Part shown: in pieces, positions 28,152 through 39,389 of the stretch
How the letters are laid out: each line of letters opens with the position of its first letter
Numbering within the stretch: position 1 is the first letter of the stretch
Assembly: GCF_019059575.1 (NCBI RefSeq)
Contig: NW_024881627.1
Location: 372,001 to 436,000 of the forward strand
DNA length: 64,000 nt
Source: Amphibalanus amphitrite
Lineage: Eukaryota > Arthropoda > Thecostraca > Balanomorpha > Balanidae
Direction: 5' to 3'
Notes under the pieces: generated by a model
What the model saw: only the letters and a program-made list of their open reading frames with translations
What the model was told of the DNA's origin: nothing
Databases searched by the model: none
Program-made: the position numbers and the translations under genes

Positions 28152-28774
28152 GTTTTAGTCAGCGGCGCGAGAACTTCTTCAAGACTGGGGGGGCTGAACC
28201 ATAATAGAGATCAACCTAGGGTACCCCCAAATCTAGTTTTCTCACCGGTTTTAGGCCACTTATTTTTCAGACTTTGGTCTTTTCAACAACAACAACAACA
28301 AAAAAAAAAAACGAAAAAATGCAAAAAGTGAGTCTTTCCGTCTCAGCTGAGTGAAGAAACTACCGTTCTGGCAACCTGGAATAAAGGTTTTAATCTGTCA
28401 AATGAGTTGCCGAGCCAGTGAAAGAGGTGGATTTTTCACTTACATGCTTTCTTCCTATGTGACCCACAACCCCTAATTTGGGAAGGACAAGCTGCCCAAC
28501 GGTTCCTGGCCTCATCAAAAGTTGTGTGGACCGCCCCCACGGCCGCAGAATTGTGGGGGCAAGCTTCCCCCATTGCCCCCCTCCCCCGGTTCCCGCGCCT
28601 ATGTATGAATCTATGAAATTAGGTATGTTGGTAGATTTCCGATTTCGATTCCTCCAGCTGGGGGGGAGGCTCAAATACATTACGAGCCCCCCCCCCCCCA
28701 GCTTTTCGGCTGGGGGGCTCAGCCCCCGCTAGTCCCCCCCCCCCCCTCCCGGTTCCCGCGCCACTGGTTTTAGT
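28152..28774. mobile_element. Nested 607-bp hAT element with perfect 8-bp TSD
   Basis: The element spans 28160-28766, between exact GTTTTAGT duplications (28152-28159 and 28767-28774). Its termini are CAGCGGCGCGAGAAC and an inverted GTTCCCGCGCCACTG. It has no transposase. Its left interior shares an inverted block (CCTAGGGTACCCCCAAATC) with the right interior of the surrounding element near 30,550, so the two families are related or mosaic. Confidence 0.88.
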
Positions 28775-29159
28775 AACCTCAATTTAGTTGTCATTGCTTT
28801 ATTTTGTCTAAAAATATGCTGCTTCTTAGTTCTAACCACAGGGAGTCATGCCGCTTCAACCCTTTTGACCGTATTGTCTAACGATGGCACTCATATTGCG
28901 CAAATCATGCAGGAATCGGCCGCCGCCTATGCTTGGGAATAGGGATGGTTAGAATATGATTTACCTGTATGGCCGCAGCCAGTGCAGCGTAACCAGGGGG
29001 GGGGGGGCACAAGGGGCGCGTGCCGCCTCATTAGATGCATGGTGCCCTATGGGCCCGAGAGACCCTGCAGTGCCAATTGGCCGCTCAGGGTCCAAGCGTG
29101 CCTTATTTCGACTGAGATAAGACCCGCAGGCCTCGTGAGGGCACCTCACAGAGTCACGG

Positions 29160-30365
29160 GCTCCTGAGTCACATCACACATCACACATCTCCATAAGGGC
29201 CCCACTCCGGCTTCTGAGGGCCCTGTGCTGGCCTCTGAGTGACCTTGCTGACCTATTAAGCGTCAGCTCTAATTAGGGTCCTGGCCCATACCCGCATGGA
29301 ACGGCTCCACAGTTCCACACCAGTGTCTCTGAGGGCCCATAACGGCGCCTGTGAGGGTCTTACACCGGCGCCTTTGAGGGCCCAACACCGCCAATCTGAG
29401 GGACTAACACCAATATTTCTTAAGGCCCTACATCGGCGGCGGCTCTGAGGGCCCCACACTGGCGCCTCTGAAGGTCTTTCACAGGCGCATCTGACGGCTA
29501 CCTACCTGCACTCTGTGGGCCCCACACTGGTGAGTCTGAGGGCTCCCAGTGACGCCTGAGAGTACCACGCCGGTCTCCAGAATCCCGCAAGGCTCCTGAA
29601 ACCCTCTGCTGGCCCTTGCTGGTCTCTTGAAGACCCCTTGCCCCCATGCATGTGTCTCTGAGGAGTGAGGACTCCCACAACGATGCCTTTGAAAGTCTTC
29701 ACCGGCGACTGTGAGGGCACACAGACGCGTCTGAGGGCCTTACACCGCCACCTCTGAGACACCAGTGTCTCCTGAGGCCCACATCGGCGACTCTCAGGGT
29801 CCCACACCGGCGCCTCTGGGGCCCCACACCAGTGCCTCTGGCAGCCAGCCACCGGTAACTCTGTAGGTCCTACACCGGTGACTATGAGGGCCCCACCGGC
29901 GTCTGAGAGTACCATGCCGATCTCTAAGGATTCCACAGGGCTCCTGAAGACACTTGCCGGCCTGTGAAGGCCCATTGTTGACATCATACGGCCTGTTACC
30001 GGCCTCTGAGGGCCCTTTGTCGGTCTCTGAGAGGTCCTACTGGGTTATTAAGCATTCGCATTTCGCACCAACAACTCCAAGGGCCCCACACACAGCCATC
30101 TGTGAATGGTGTGGGCTTAGCGCCACACCAGTGTCTGAGGCACCACAACGACGTCCATGTGAGGGCCTCACACCAGCACCTTAGAGGGCCCACACGGGCT
30201 CCTTTGTGGTTCCTGCACCAGTGCCTCTGAGGGCCCCACACCACTGCCTCTGGGGAACCCACACCGATACCTTTGATGGTCCCACGCTAGCACCTCTTAA
30301 GGTTCCACACCGGCAGCCCTGGGTCGGCTCTATACACCAGTCATTCTGAGGGGCTGAGGGCCCCA
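29160..30365. repeat. Degenerate ~27-33-bp GC-rich tandem repeat
   Basis: Dozens of variable copies of a unit like CTCTGAGGGCCCCACACCGG run through the core of the 27972-30626 element. Open frames across it are artefacts of low stop-codon density. Confidence 0.85.
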
Positions 30366-30740
30366 ACGGCCCCACCAATTTTCGTCGATTTCTGGCGCTG
30401 CCCGGGTATTTGTCCCAAATGCCTCCTCCTCCTGGATCTGCCAATGGGGGTCAGGTGTCCTACCATTTCTGTTTTTTTTTTTTTTTAGAAAAAAAACTCG
30501 TGTCAGGGCTATGACGAAAAATAAGTGGCCTAAATCCGATGAGAAAACAGGATTTGGGGGTACCCTAGGTTTGGCTCCGTGACCTGGTATGCCCCCCCCC
30601 GCGCTGAACCCCTGGATCCGCCAGTGTTACCGTGTGTGATTATCATGTATGACGACGGTCTATGAATAGCCCTGTACTGTGGAATGACCGGATTATGTGA
30701 AATAAATGAAATAAATAAATAAATTATTTATGCATGTAGG

Positions 30741-31151
30741 CATTAGTGACCTCCCGCATGCAATGATGCAAGCATGCCTATTACTCGAGTGAGCCTTTGT
30801 TTAGGCTTTCCTGCGCGGCAGCGCGTTTGTATTTGTAGTTGTATTGCGTTCGCACATATTCTCGAATTTACTATAAAACAACTCGTAACTGTCCGGTCAT
30901 TATATTTCTGTGCTCACCATGGGCATGCTCACATCACCTTAAAACATCAGTACAGCCAGCTTGGCGCGTCAAAACAATAGGTACACTTTCCAATGTCACT
31001 GATAAAAATCTCATAACACAAACACGCATATCCTCTGGCGAATTGGCGCAGATCTATCACTTGGCTGCTCGGAGCAGCGCCGGCACAACATGACTAGATG
31101 GGGCGTCTCGAAATCCATAAGATTCACCGGCGAACGCCTCAGGTAACCCGT
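30741..31151. other. Short spacer downstream of the Dickkopf-like gene
   Basis: No gene seen. It contains the presumed 3' UTR of the minus-strand gene ending at 31152. I did not find a clear AATAAA on that strand. Confidence 0.45.
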
Positions 31152-34100
31152 CTAATCTCGAACACACCTCAGGTTGTCATAAGCTGTCCATAATGTCCAG
31201 TCCTCCCTGAAACAGACGAAACAAGCTGTCAGCATGGAGCAGTTCAGCAATGTCGTTTTCACATGTCATATGACATAAGGGACAAATTTTGCGCGAGGCC
31301 AAACTGCGCGAATTAATCATCAATGACCATCTGCCAAATGATTCGAAAGAAGTAATAGGTATATACGGTTTGTCCCGAAACTAAACGGTGACATATAGCC
31401 GTAGGCACGAAAATTGTTTTAGGTATTTGGATTACGTTTAGGAAACATGCTGATCAAATTATGCCGCAATATCTAAATAATTAAACGGCAACGGCATACC
31501 ATTCGTCAACAGTCAATAAGATATTCATAGTCTTCACCGTTTGAATTTATGAATAACCTCGTTAATTCATTCATTCACTCATTCATTCATTCGCTCATGT
31601 TTTTACCATCAATCGTTTGATCTTTCGTTCATCCATTCCATCAGCATTTGTTTGTTCGCTCGTTCGTTCGTTCGTTCATTCGTTCGTTCGTTCGTTCGTT
31701 CATTCGTTCGTTCGTTCGTTCCCTCTTTCACTCGTCCATTCATTCATTCATTCATTCATTCATTCATTCATTCATTCATTCATTCATTCATTCATTCATT
31801 CATTCATCCATCCATCCATCCATCCATCCATCCATCCATCCATCCATCCATCCATCCATCCATCCATCCATCCATCCATCCATCCATCCATCCATCCATC
31901 CATCCATCCATCCATCCATCCATCCATCCATCCATTCATTCATTCATTCATTCATTCATTCATTCATTCATTCATTCATTCATTCATTCATCCATCCATC
32001 CATCCATCCATCCATCCATCCATCCATCCATCCATCCATCCATCCATCCATCCATCCATCCATCCATCCATCCATCCATCCATCCATCCATCCATCCATC
32101 CATCCATCCATCCATCCATCCATCCATCCATCCATTCATTCATTCATTCATTCATTCATTCATTCATTCATTCATTAATTCATTCATTCATTCATTCATT
32201 CATTCATTCATTCATTCATACATTCATTCATGCATTCATTCATTCATTCATTTGCAACTTTTTTCTTAAGCACAGCATTAATGTGAAGTTACTCACCCTG
32301 GTCTGTGGACGTATTTACACGCTGACCCCCGCTCGCACGGACAGGTGGCGTAGATGGGCACGGGCAGGTTGGCCGGCAGCGCCTGACACCGCTGGCCGAC
32401 CGGGGTGCGGGGCCGACACACGGTCCCAGAGCTGAGACGGGCGCAGCACGAGTCGGAGTCGCAGTCGGTGTCCGAGCGGCACTCGGACACTGCCGGCGGA
32501 GACGGGGGAAGACGATCAGAGACGGTCAGAGACGGGAGGAGACGGGAGGAGACGGTCAGAGACGGGACGAGACGGTCAGAGACGGGTCAGACAGAAGTCA
32601 GAGACGGGTCAGATACTGGACAGAGACGGGTCCAACACTGGACAGAGACGGGTCAGAAACCAGGCAGAGACGGGTCCGATACTAGTCGAAGACGGGTCAG
32701 ATGCGGGTCAGAGACAGGCACGATAGATTAGAGAATAATCAGACCGCGGAAGATACGGATTGAATAAACACGAATCAGCGATGGCCAAGCCATGGACTAG
32801 ATATTCACAAAACAAACTACGCCGAAAGCGGGAAAACAAAAAAACAGACATAGGGAATACAGAACAAAGTACGGGACAAATATAGACGTTCCAAAAACAT
32901 GGCACTGTTTTCACACCCCCTTCGCACCATTCCCTCACTCCCGCCCCCTCCCCCTCCCCCTCCATCCCGTGCGACGTACCCAGCTCCTTCTTCTCCTTGT
33001 GCTGTCGCCTCTGGCAGTGACCCAGTGTACAGGAGCTGCTGCGGCCGCGGCACTGGCCGTCCCGGGAGCACGGCTGGCCGGGCCGCCGGCGCCGCTGACA
33101 CGTGCCAGTCTCCGAGTCACAAAACCTGCCGCGGCCACACACCTGGTCCGACAGACAGCTCCGCTCACTGGAGCGCTCCGAGGCCATCTGAAACAGAGGT
33201 CAGGTCACAGGTCAGGTCACAGGTCAGGTCACAGGTCAGGTCACTGGTCAGGTCACAGGTTATCAGGTCACAGGTTATCAGGCCACAGGTCAGGTCACAG
33301 GCAGGGTTGTATACGACTCAATCAATAGCAATCAATTCAATCACGACAAATTTGGGAAACCAATCAAATCAATCAAGTCAGAGCAGTTTTCGGGAATCGA
33401 TTCAATCGACTCAAACGCGACAATAAAAGGAATCAATCAACTCAATCAAACGACTCAAACCAAGACATACATTAGGTTTTTTGCCCCACCAACTTGGAAA
33501 AGTGTCCATAGCAGTCTGATGTACCTACCTACCTACCTACCTACCTACCTACAGAAGAAACATAAAAATATTGTCATTTAAAATTATAAATTGCCATGCC
33601 ATTCAAAGTTTCTATGTAATTAGGAAGGATACCTAGTGATGGACAGGTGGATCATGATATTGAGGTTCAATGGGTAGAATTGGAGCAGAAGTTTCATTTA
33701 ATGGGTGCAAAATAACCCAGTAGTCGACTCGCCCCTTAACCCAAATCACCACCTTTCACCTAAAAGTTGTCAATTTAATTTTGGCCATATTCCAACTCCA
33801 TTTACACTAAATATCAGATATTGCAGTTGAAAGTTGGCTGCTCAGATTTTGGCAGTGTTCGTGATTTGGCCATTTAACCTACACCATGTGTATTTTAATG
33901 GATAATATGCATAAATAACATATTAACCATAGGGAAATAGAAATAAATATCTTACCTGCAGGCTGCATGTGACGGTTTCGGTTAGACAGAGACTGACGGG
34001 CAGCCTGAAAAATCTTTCCACACAATGTGCATTTGAGACGTGGGATGTTGTCAGATTAAGAAAGAAGATATTTGAAGTATTTAGCGGTCCACGACTCTGA

Positions 34101-37100
34101 ACGTGGCATGTCAATGCTAGGTACCTATGTGAAGAATTCAAAAAAAAAAAATTATTGCAATACAAATTTTGAAACTGTTAGGACTGGGGGATAGGGATGA
34201 GGATTAAAAATATATTTAAAAGGAAATGGAGAGGACAGGGACTCTGGAACCACAGGATAAGTTAAGGACAAAGGAAGCAGGAACGAGGAAAATTAAAACG
34301 CGAAAACGGCACGGTGCGAGAAAACGTTTTGCCAATAAGTATGCTAGCCTTTTATAAATCCTTATTCTACGTCTTTTGATTTTTTGGTAAGATGACGTCA
34401 TTGATTATCATGTAGTATGGTAGATCATCATAAAATAAATCGGTTGTACAACACCAATTTCGTTTCAATTATTATTTCATTTGAAATAAAACCACTTAAT
34501 AATATTCGGTAAAATATTTTAAGGAAAATGAAATATATCAAATATGTTATGCTTAGGCTCTCAGGAGAAAAGGATCAACAAACGTTCTGCTGCAAATTAA
34601 ACAATGCAGCAAATTAGCTATTAATTAGGTACAGAAACGTAATTAGCGAGACGAAAACGGCGCTTTTGTTTCAGTTATTTTTGTAGGGGTTTCAGGGTTT
34701 CAGATATTTATAGAGTTCAGTGGGTTGTTTCTGAGGAGATGTGGAGATGTGAATTATTAATTAATCACACTTTATTAGTATATAGGGCCTTGCACTTTAT
34801 CATCTGGATTTTAAAAAAAAGTTTCCTGCTGAGTGCAGAAAGGTAGGTAGGTGCATCGAAAAGTTCTATCACCAGGATTGGAGCAGTTATTGCAGTTGAA
34901 AGTCAAAGTTGGCTGTTCATGTTTAGGCCCTGTTCTTTATTTGGCCATGTACCCCATTTTGCAGTTGTGATGACAAGCAGTTTTCAGTGTAGTTTTGTGA
35001 TCTTTGATGTCATCAATTGGTGTCATTATTTTTCGTCAACTAAAACATTTGAACTTTCCATTCAATCGACTCAATCATACGAGTCACTCTAATTTTTGGG
35101 AATCAAATCAGTCAACCAGTCGCTAAAGTCAAACGAGTCAGTCAACCAGTCATCTCGAAAAGTCAATCGACTCAATCCAATCAACTCAAAATACGCGTTG
35201 AAACAAATCAATCAATTCAATCGACTTGATTGGTATACAACCCTGGTCACAGGTCAGGTCACAGGTCAGGTCATAGATGAAGACACTGGTCAGATCACTG
35301 ATCAGATCATTCAGCTCAATGACCATGCTACCGTTCAGGTTACCAGTCCGGTCACTGATCAGATCGTTTTTTACCGACGGTGCCAGTGGTCAGGTTACCA
35401 CTGTCGGGTCACCGGTCAGGTCACATCACTGGTCAAATTACAAGTAAAACGGCATTGGATATAGGGTCCAGTTTATGTGAGCGCTCAAAAGGCAAAACGT
35501 CAGCCCTGCAGATGCTAGCATATTCCGGGCATCGCTTTCGGGGGGGGGGGGGGGGGAGGGGACGTTTAATGCCCTCTGCCGAAAACTCCTGAACCAATAA
35601 ACAATCAAGTGAGACTCATCGGAGAGAACACTAGCGAAAAAAAAGAACTGGCAATCACGTTTTTAAGCGACGTCTTAGCTGTTTAGGTATGCGATTTATG
35701 CAACGCTTTGTTTCCAAGAAGGTTGAAGTACCTAAATATATATTTGATGACCTTTTATGATCTCGGTAGTGACCTGATGAGGACATAGCCCCAGAACGTT
35801 TGAAAATAATGGTTCTGTCGATTGGTTCTCCTTTTTTCTTAGTTTTCGATAAAATCAAATGAAGCAAACGTTCTAATTTTAAACTGGCTTGAGCTCTCAT
35901 CTGGACGCCGATAAAAAGGAAACGAAACTTTCAAATATGTTTTATGTAGGAACAGTGAAATATTATACTCTATTTCTCAGGTCCAATTCATTTCGCTCTC
36001 ACGGTTATCCGTATTCGAAAATGGTGCCGTTTACAATTCATTCGCCATTTTTCGTCTAGCAATGCACCTTTTCGGCCATTGCCGGACTCAGGCGATTATC
36101 TTCCTCCAGTGCATGTAACAGGTAGGGAATTCAAACGTCAATACAACTTTTCTCGACAGTAACCACGTTTGCTATCAATAAGAAGGGAAAAGACCGGGCT
36201 CCAGAATCCCTCGGGGCAGCACGCGCCCACCGTACAGATACTGATCGAGGTCTGCCCGTCTGCCGGGACGGATAGCTTATCCGTGGGATAGCCTAAGCCG
36301 CTTTGGCGCTGGCAAGAAAATTACATGACAGGTTACAAGGCGATGAGGACCGACTTGTCAGCTTACTGACAGCCCAGTGTAAATGCCCGTGACCAGAGAT
36401 TCTCACGCCAATAAATGCAGCTTAATTCGTGTACGGTGAATCACGCACCAATGGTGCTGCAGGGAGTCAGCTGGATAACCCGATGCACAGTAGTATTGTT
36501 TGCCCATTTAAAAATTACCACTATTGTTTCAATGGTTATAGGTAAGTGAACAGTCGGTCATTAAAAATTTTGCTTATGACGTATTCAGCATACTGCAACA
36601 TTTACGTTTAAACATGCTCGGATTAATTACTTCCTTCTTCCTTCCTCCCATCCCACGAAGTCCATCTATGTGAAAACAAAACCGAGTAAGCGCCCAAGGA
36701 GCAATGCTAAAAAACAAGCCATATAAGTGTTTTATGAACGTGTAGCGTTGAATTATTTCACTCCGATTCGGGAAAAGTAAACTATAGAAAACCCGATGCG
36801 TAATGTAAATGCCTCTTTCATTATACCGGTAACGGCAACAGCATTCTGAAGCTGTAGCCGGTATAACCCGCAACCCGCAACCCAACATCGCTACTTACCA
36901 TTTCGGCCAGGAGTTTGGCACTGTCCTCTTCAGTAGCACTATCCTCGGATAGCCTGGCACTGTGCCGCGGTACCAGGGAAGCGCTGAACCGCCGGCGACC
37001 GGCGGGTCGGTTCAGATCCTGGTCCTCGGCGCCTCCCTCACCTCCGGGACCGACAGAGGTCACACCCAGGTCCAGACCCAGCTCCAGCTCCAGGTCCAAA

Positions 37101-37354
37101 TCGAGATCCAGCTCGGTCTCCGATCGGCCCGCGGCCCGCGTCCTCAGCTCGCCCACCGACTCACTGGCGGCCCGCACTGGTTCACCTGACCTGAGGTCAC
37201 TGTCACTGGCGGCCCGGTCCGGCCCGGCGCCCCCGACCGAGTCCGTCGGCACCACAGGGTTCGAGAGCAGCAAACTGAACAGATACGCCTCCGAGAGCAG
37301 CACGCACAGGCTGAACACGAGGCAGCCGAGCGCCAGCCGACTGCCGGCCGGCAT
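31152..37354 (-). CDS. Dickkopf-like secreted protein (two colipase-fold Cys-rich domains, 4 exons)
   Basis: Predicted secreted antagonist or cytokine of the Dickkopf/prokineticin fold. Minus-strand exons are 37354-36899, 33187-32980, 32489-32297 and 31206-31152; phases 0, 1 and 2 match and give 303 residues. Residues 1-23 ([20 protein letters not shown]...) are a signal peptide. A long acidic linker follows, with an [17 protein letters not shown] run. Cys-rich domain 1 is at 163-210 with eight cysteines, not the ten usual in Dkk. Domain 2 is at 225-300 with all ten cysteines in Dkk spacing. It includes CCAR, a GQRC motif, [10 protein letters not shown], and a last Cys supplied by the tiny fourth exon just before the stop. 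Vertebrate Dkks bind LRP5/6 and block Wnt signalling. Alternatives are astakine or prokineticin relatives, which share the domain 2 fold but lack a domain 1. The second ATG (37354) was chosen over 37417 because the signal peptide then starts at residue 1. Confidence 0.75.
31560..32260. repeat. Compound tetranucleotide array (TTCG)n/(TTCA)n/(TCCA)n
   Basis: Blocks of TTCG, then ATTC, then ATCC, then ATTC, ATCC and ATTC repeats alternate over about 700 bp in the last intron of the Dickkopf-like gene, ending about 40 bp from the exon-3 donor. The FIHSFIHP and HPSIHPSI frames of up to 272 codons are artefacts. Confidence 0.97.
32500..32735. repeat. Minisatellite of GACGGGTCAGA type abutting exon 3 of the Dickkopf-like gene
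   Basis: Short units built on GAGACGGGTCAGA / GAGACGGTCAGA repeat about 15-20 times in intron 2, beginning within about 15 bp of the exon-3 acceptor (32490-32491). On the gene's strand the array is pyrimidine-rich (CCGTCTCTGACC). Confidence 0.85.
33194..33301. repeat. AGGTCA-type tandem repeat abutting exon 2 of the Dickkopf-like gene (left part)
   Basis: Units of AGGTCACAGGTC and AGGTCACAGGTTATC start 7 bp from the exon-2 acceptor. The array is interrupted by the hAT element at 33302 and continues at 35245-35440. On the gene's strand it reads CCTGACCTGTGA, so it supplies much of the pyrimidine-rich region before the acceptor. Confidence 0.9.
33294..35252 (-). mobile_element. hAT-superfamily element, copy 2, with perfect 8-bp TSD
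   Basis: The element spans 33302-35244 (1,943 bp), inverted relative to copy 1. It is flanked by exact GTCACAGG duplications (33294-33301 and 35245-35252) that are part of the host AGGTCA array. Termini, subterminal GATTGA motifs, the internal GGTA/TACC run and the BED-finger remnant all match copy 1 with only scattered differences that I noticed. Such high identity implies recent mobilisation by a transposase encoded elsewhere. Confidence 0.95.
33956..34109 (-). pseudogene. BED-type zinc-finger exon remnant of a hAT transposase (copy 2)
   Basis: Same 154-bp exon as in copy 1: ATG at 34109, an in-frame TAA after 17 codons, the CTLC...RNRH finger, and a donor CAG|GTAAGA. The shared stop suggests it was already present in the element that spread. 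Confidence 0.75.
35245..35440. repeat. AGGTCA-type repeat, right part after the hAT insertion
   Basis: Continues the exon-2-proximal array with CAGGTCA, CTGGTCAGATCA and GATCAGATC variants, becoming more degenerate to the right. Confidence 0.8.
35441..36898. other. Rest of intron 1 of the Dickkopf-like gene
   Basis: AT-rich intronic DNA with a poly-G run near 35,540. No recognised element or exon. Confidence 0.5.
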
Positions 37355-38742
37355 CGTGTCCGAGTGCTCGACCGTCCACTGGACACGCGCTCCCCCCTCC
37401 ACTCGCTGCGGCCGCATCCAGCCGACTGACCACGGCTCTGGCCGGGCTCCCGTCCGTGCCCTGTCGTCCCCTGCCGCCCCTCCCGGCCCTCCCGGCTCAC
37501 CTGGGAGGCGCCCCGCCGGCCGATCAGGCGCCCATTTGTCAGGGGCTGCTGAGGAGGCGGACCCACTGGGAGGCGCCCATCAGCCGGCGACACTGGACGG
37601 GCGCCCTCACCGCGGGACGCCCCGAGATCGGCCCGGCGCGGCGCCCACCGGAGCTCCCGTAATTGATTAATGAAGCAGAGGTGATTACGGAGCATGATCT
37701 CGACGGGGGGCAGCCGACGACGTCTGCTCGCCAGGGGACAAACAGAGCTGTCTCGTGCTCGCGCTGACCGTCACGTGCCCGCCTCTGACAGAGTGGAGGA
37801 GTGGGGAGAGGGGAGGAGGGGAGGCCATGAGAGAGGAAAAAATGGACGTATAACGCCGGATGTGGAGTGAGAGCAGCCATTAAGTAGGAAAAAGGAGAAA
37901 GATCGGTCCGAAAGAGTGAGTGGGCTGTGGTTATGTTGAAAAAAGAGCTGACAAACATATGTTTAGGTAACCTTATGTGGCGAAATGAATCACGAAACGA
38001 AACCTTCGTTGCGTCCAGGCGTTGACAGTTCACATGGGCATTGACTGCTTCGACAGCTGACTCTCCGAGCATCGAGGAGCGGAGATGATTGTAAGGTCTG
38101 ATCGGTGTGTGCTGCAGGGGAGGGACGGCTAGGGCCTAGGGGACGACTGCCCGGCTACGTCGAACAGGGCGCCACCTGGTGGTGGGAGCCGGGCAGCTCG
38201 GCTCCTCACTACTGTCACCTGGCGGTGAGGTACATTAACATTACGGGTAAAATACTCATAGGCGGATAAAGAGACTTTCGAAGCAGTTGTCAACATTCGA
38301 GGCATTTCTTGATTAAACGTTCGTAAAACACCCTTTTTAAGCAGACAGGTTACCAATGCATGGTGCTATCTCGTATTGCTTTGTGAGGAATTTTCAGGCA
38401 CATAAAGCCGGGTCTTATTTTATCCTCTGCTGCTTATTCTCCTCAATGATGCTTTCACTTTCACCGCGACTGATTGATGAAAAGTTTGCTCCTTGTTATT
38501 GTAAGCAGCGCTTTTGTACGTTTACCGTTTTAGTGAAACGGTTGCCGAGTAAACTGGTGCTCAGTAACGGTATGAAAGGTGAAAACATCTACAAAAACAT
38601 GTACTATTTAACAACGAAGAGATATATTCAAAACGCCATTTTTTGTGTGTTCTATCCAGCTAGGCATGCTTTCACCAGAATTTAGTTTTTCGTAGAACGT
38701 CTACAGTCGATTTAGTAATATAGATGTACGTTTATGCGGTAT

Positions 38743-38923
38743 GCCTGAAACAGACTCTTTCCGCAGTCAGGAAATCGCATGCGAGAGCCTATTCAAATAC
38801 ATGGAAGCACGCTCGCATCAATCGCACGCACCTCCCGGATGCGATTGATGCGGGAAGAATTATAATGTATTTGAATAGGCTCTCGCACCGCGATTTCCTG
38901 AACGCGGAAAGAGTTTGTTTCAG
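38743..38923. repeat. Foldback (near-perfect inverted repeat) element
   Basis: Arms of roughly 60-80 bp (from GCCTGAAACAGACTCTTTCC at left to its inverted counterpart ending at 38923) face each other. Further CGCATCAATCGCA / TGCGATTGATGCG pairing closes the centre. Non-coding. Confidence 0.85.
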
Positions 38924-39227
38924 CCATAAGAATGTTGTTAGCATGGATAATGGATATGTTATATGTTGGAATAGACCGAGTAGGTATGCCAGAGACAGGT
39001 AATAAGAGACTGGAAGATGTATATTATTCAACAGGCCATGCACTTTCACGTCATTATGTGATTGGAGGCATAATATTCGGGTGCATCCCGTCTCACGTAC
39101 TTCGTCACTCACGCGGGTCGCATTGCTGTATGTAAAACATTCATAAATCAACGACACATGACACCGTACGATCACCTCAGCAGGTATCAGTCGCTCGCTG
39201 CCTTCCAGAGTAATACACAATTGAACG

Positions 39228-39233
39228 TTTATT
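39228..39233 (-). terminator. Candidate polyadenylation signal of the protease gene
   Basis: AATAAA on the minus strand, about 160 bp past the stop codon of the clip-domain protease. Confidence 0.5.
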
Positions 39234-39389
39234 GCCCTCATCAGCTCCTGCGACACTCAACAAAACCGTCGAGGTCACGGGCTGTCAGCGAAATTGTCGC
39301 CGCAGTTACAGGCCACATATTCGCCTAACTCTCCTGAACTTCGCTTCAAGTCTCGGTGGTCCAGCAGCGCTCGCCGGTCCGCCGGTGTC

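Larger units (their letters stand above)
27972..30626. mobile_element. hAT-like element with CACTGGCGGATCC termini, inserted in the LINE
   Basis: Left end CACTGGCGGATCCAGGGG (27972) and its inverted copy at the right end (30609-30626) bound 2.65 kb of non-coding DNA. The same type of end, CAGTGGCGGATCCAGG, bounds the 62744 element, where an 8-bp duplication is perfect. Here the flanks give only an imperfect duplication, TTACCGTC versus TTACCGTG. The interior holds another hAT (28160-28766), poly-G/C tracts and a degenerate ~30-bp tandem repeat. Confidence 0.75.
27300..30740 (+). mobile_element. 5'-truncated non-LTR retrotransposon (LINE), split by DNA-transposon insertions
   Basis: An open frame at 27306-27971 encodes the C-terminal part of a reverse transcriptase. 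VKNLGVIMD-x3-SW, then a basic stretch, then HIRYCVQVYG and a VQKVFNLAARVLSG-type segment are typical of Jockey/CR1-like LINEs. Sequence then breaks at 27972 into a terminal-inverted-repeat element and resumes at 30627. It ends in AAATAAATGAAATAAATAAATAAA (30699-30722), a LINE-style 3' tail. The 5' part (endonuclease and catalytic RT core) is absent, as expected of incomplete reverse transcription. Confidence 0.85.
37355..39389. other. Spacer between the Dickkopf-like gene and the protease gene
   Basis: The GC-rich stretch 37,355-37,700 is the probable promoter and 5' UTR of the Dickkopf-like gene, with open frames by composition only. The rest is AT-rich with one foldback element (38743-38923). 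Confidence 0.5.

Noticed and set aside
29502-29987. 161-codon minus-strand frame
   Set aside because: Lies in the degenerate GC-rich tandem repeat of a transposon; no family features.
31617-32435. Long open frames of FIHSFIHP / HPSIHPSI type (up to 272 codons)
   Set aside because: Pure by-product of the tetranucleotide arrays; open in all three plus frames.
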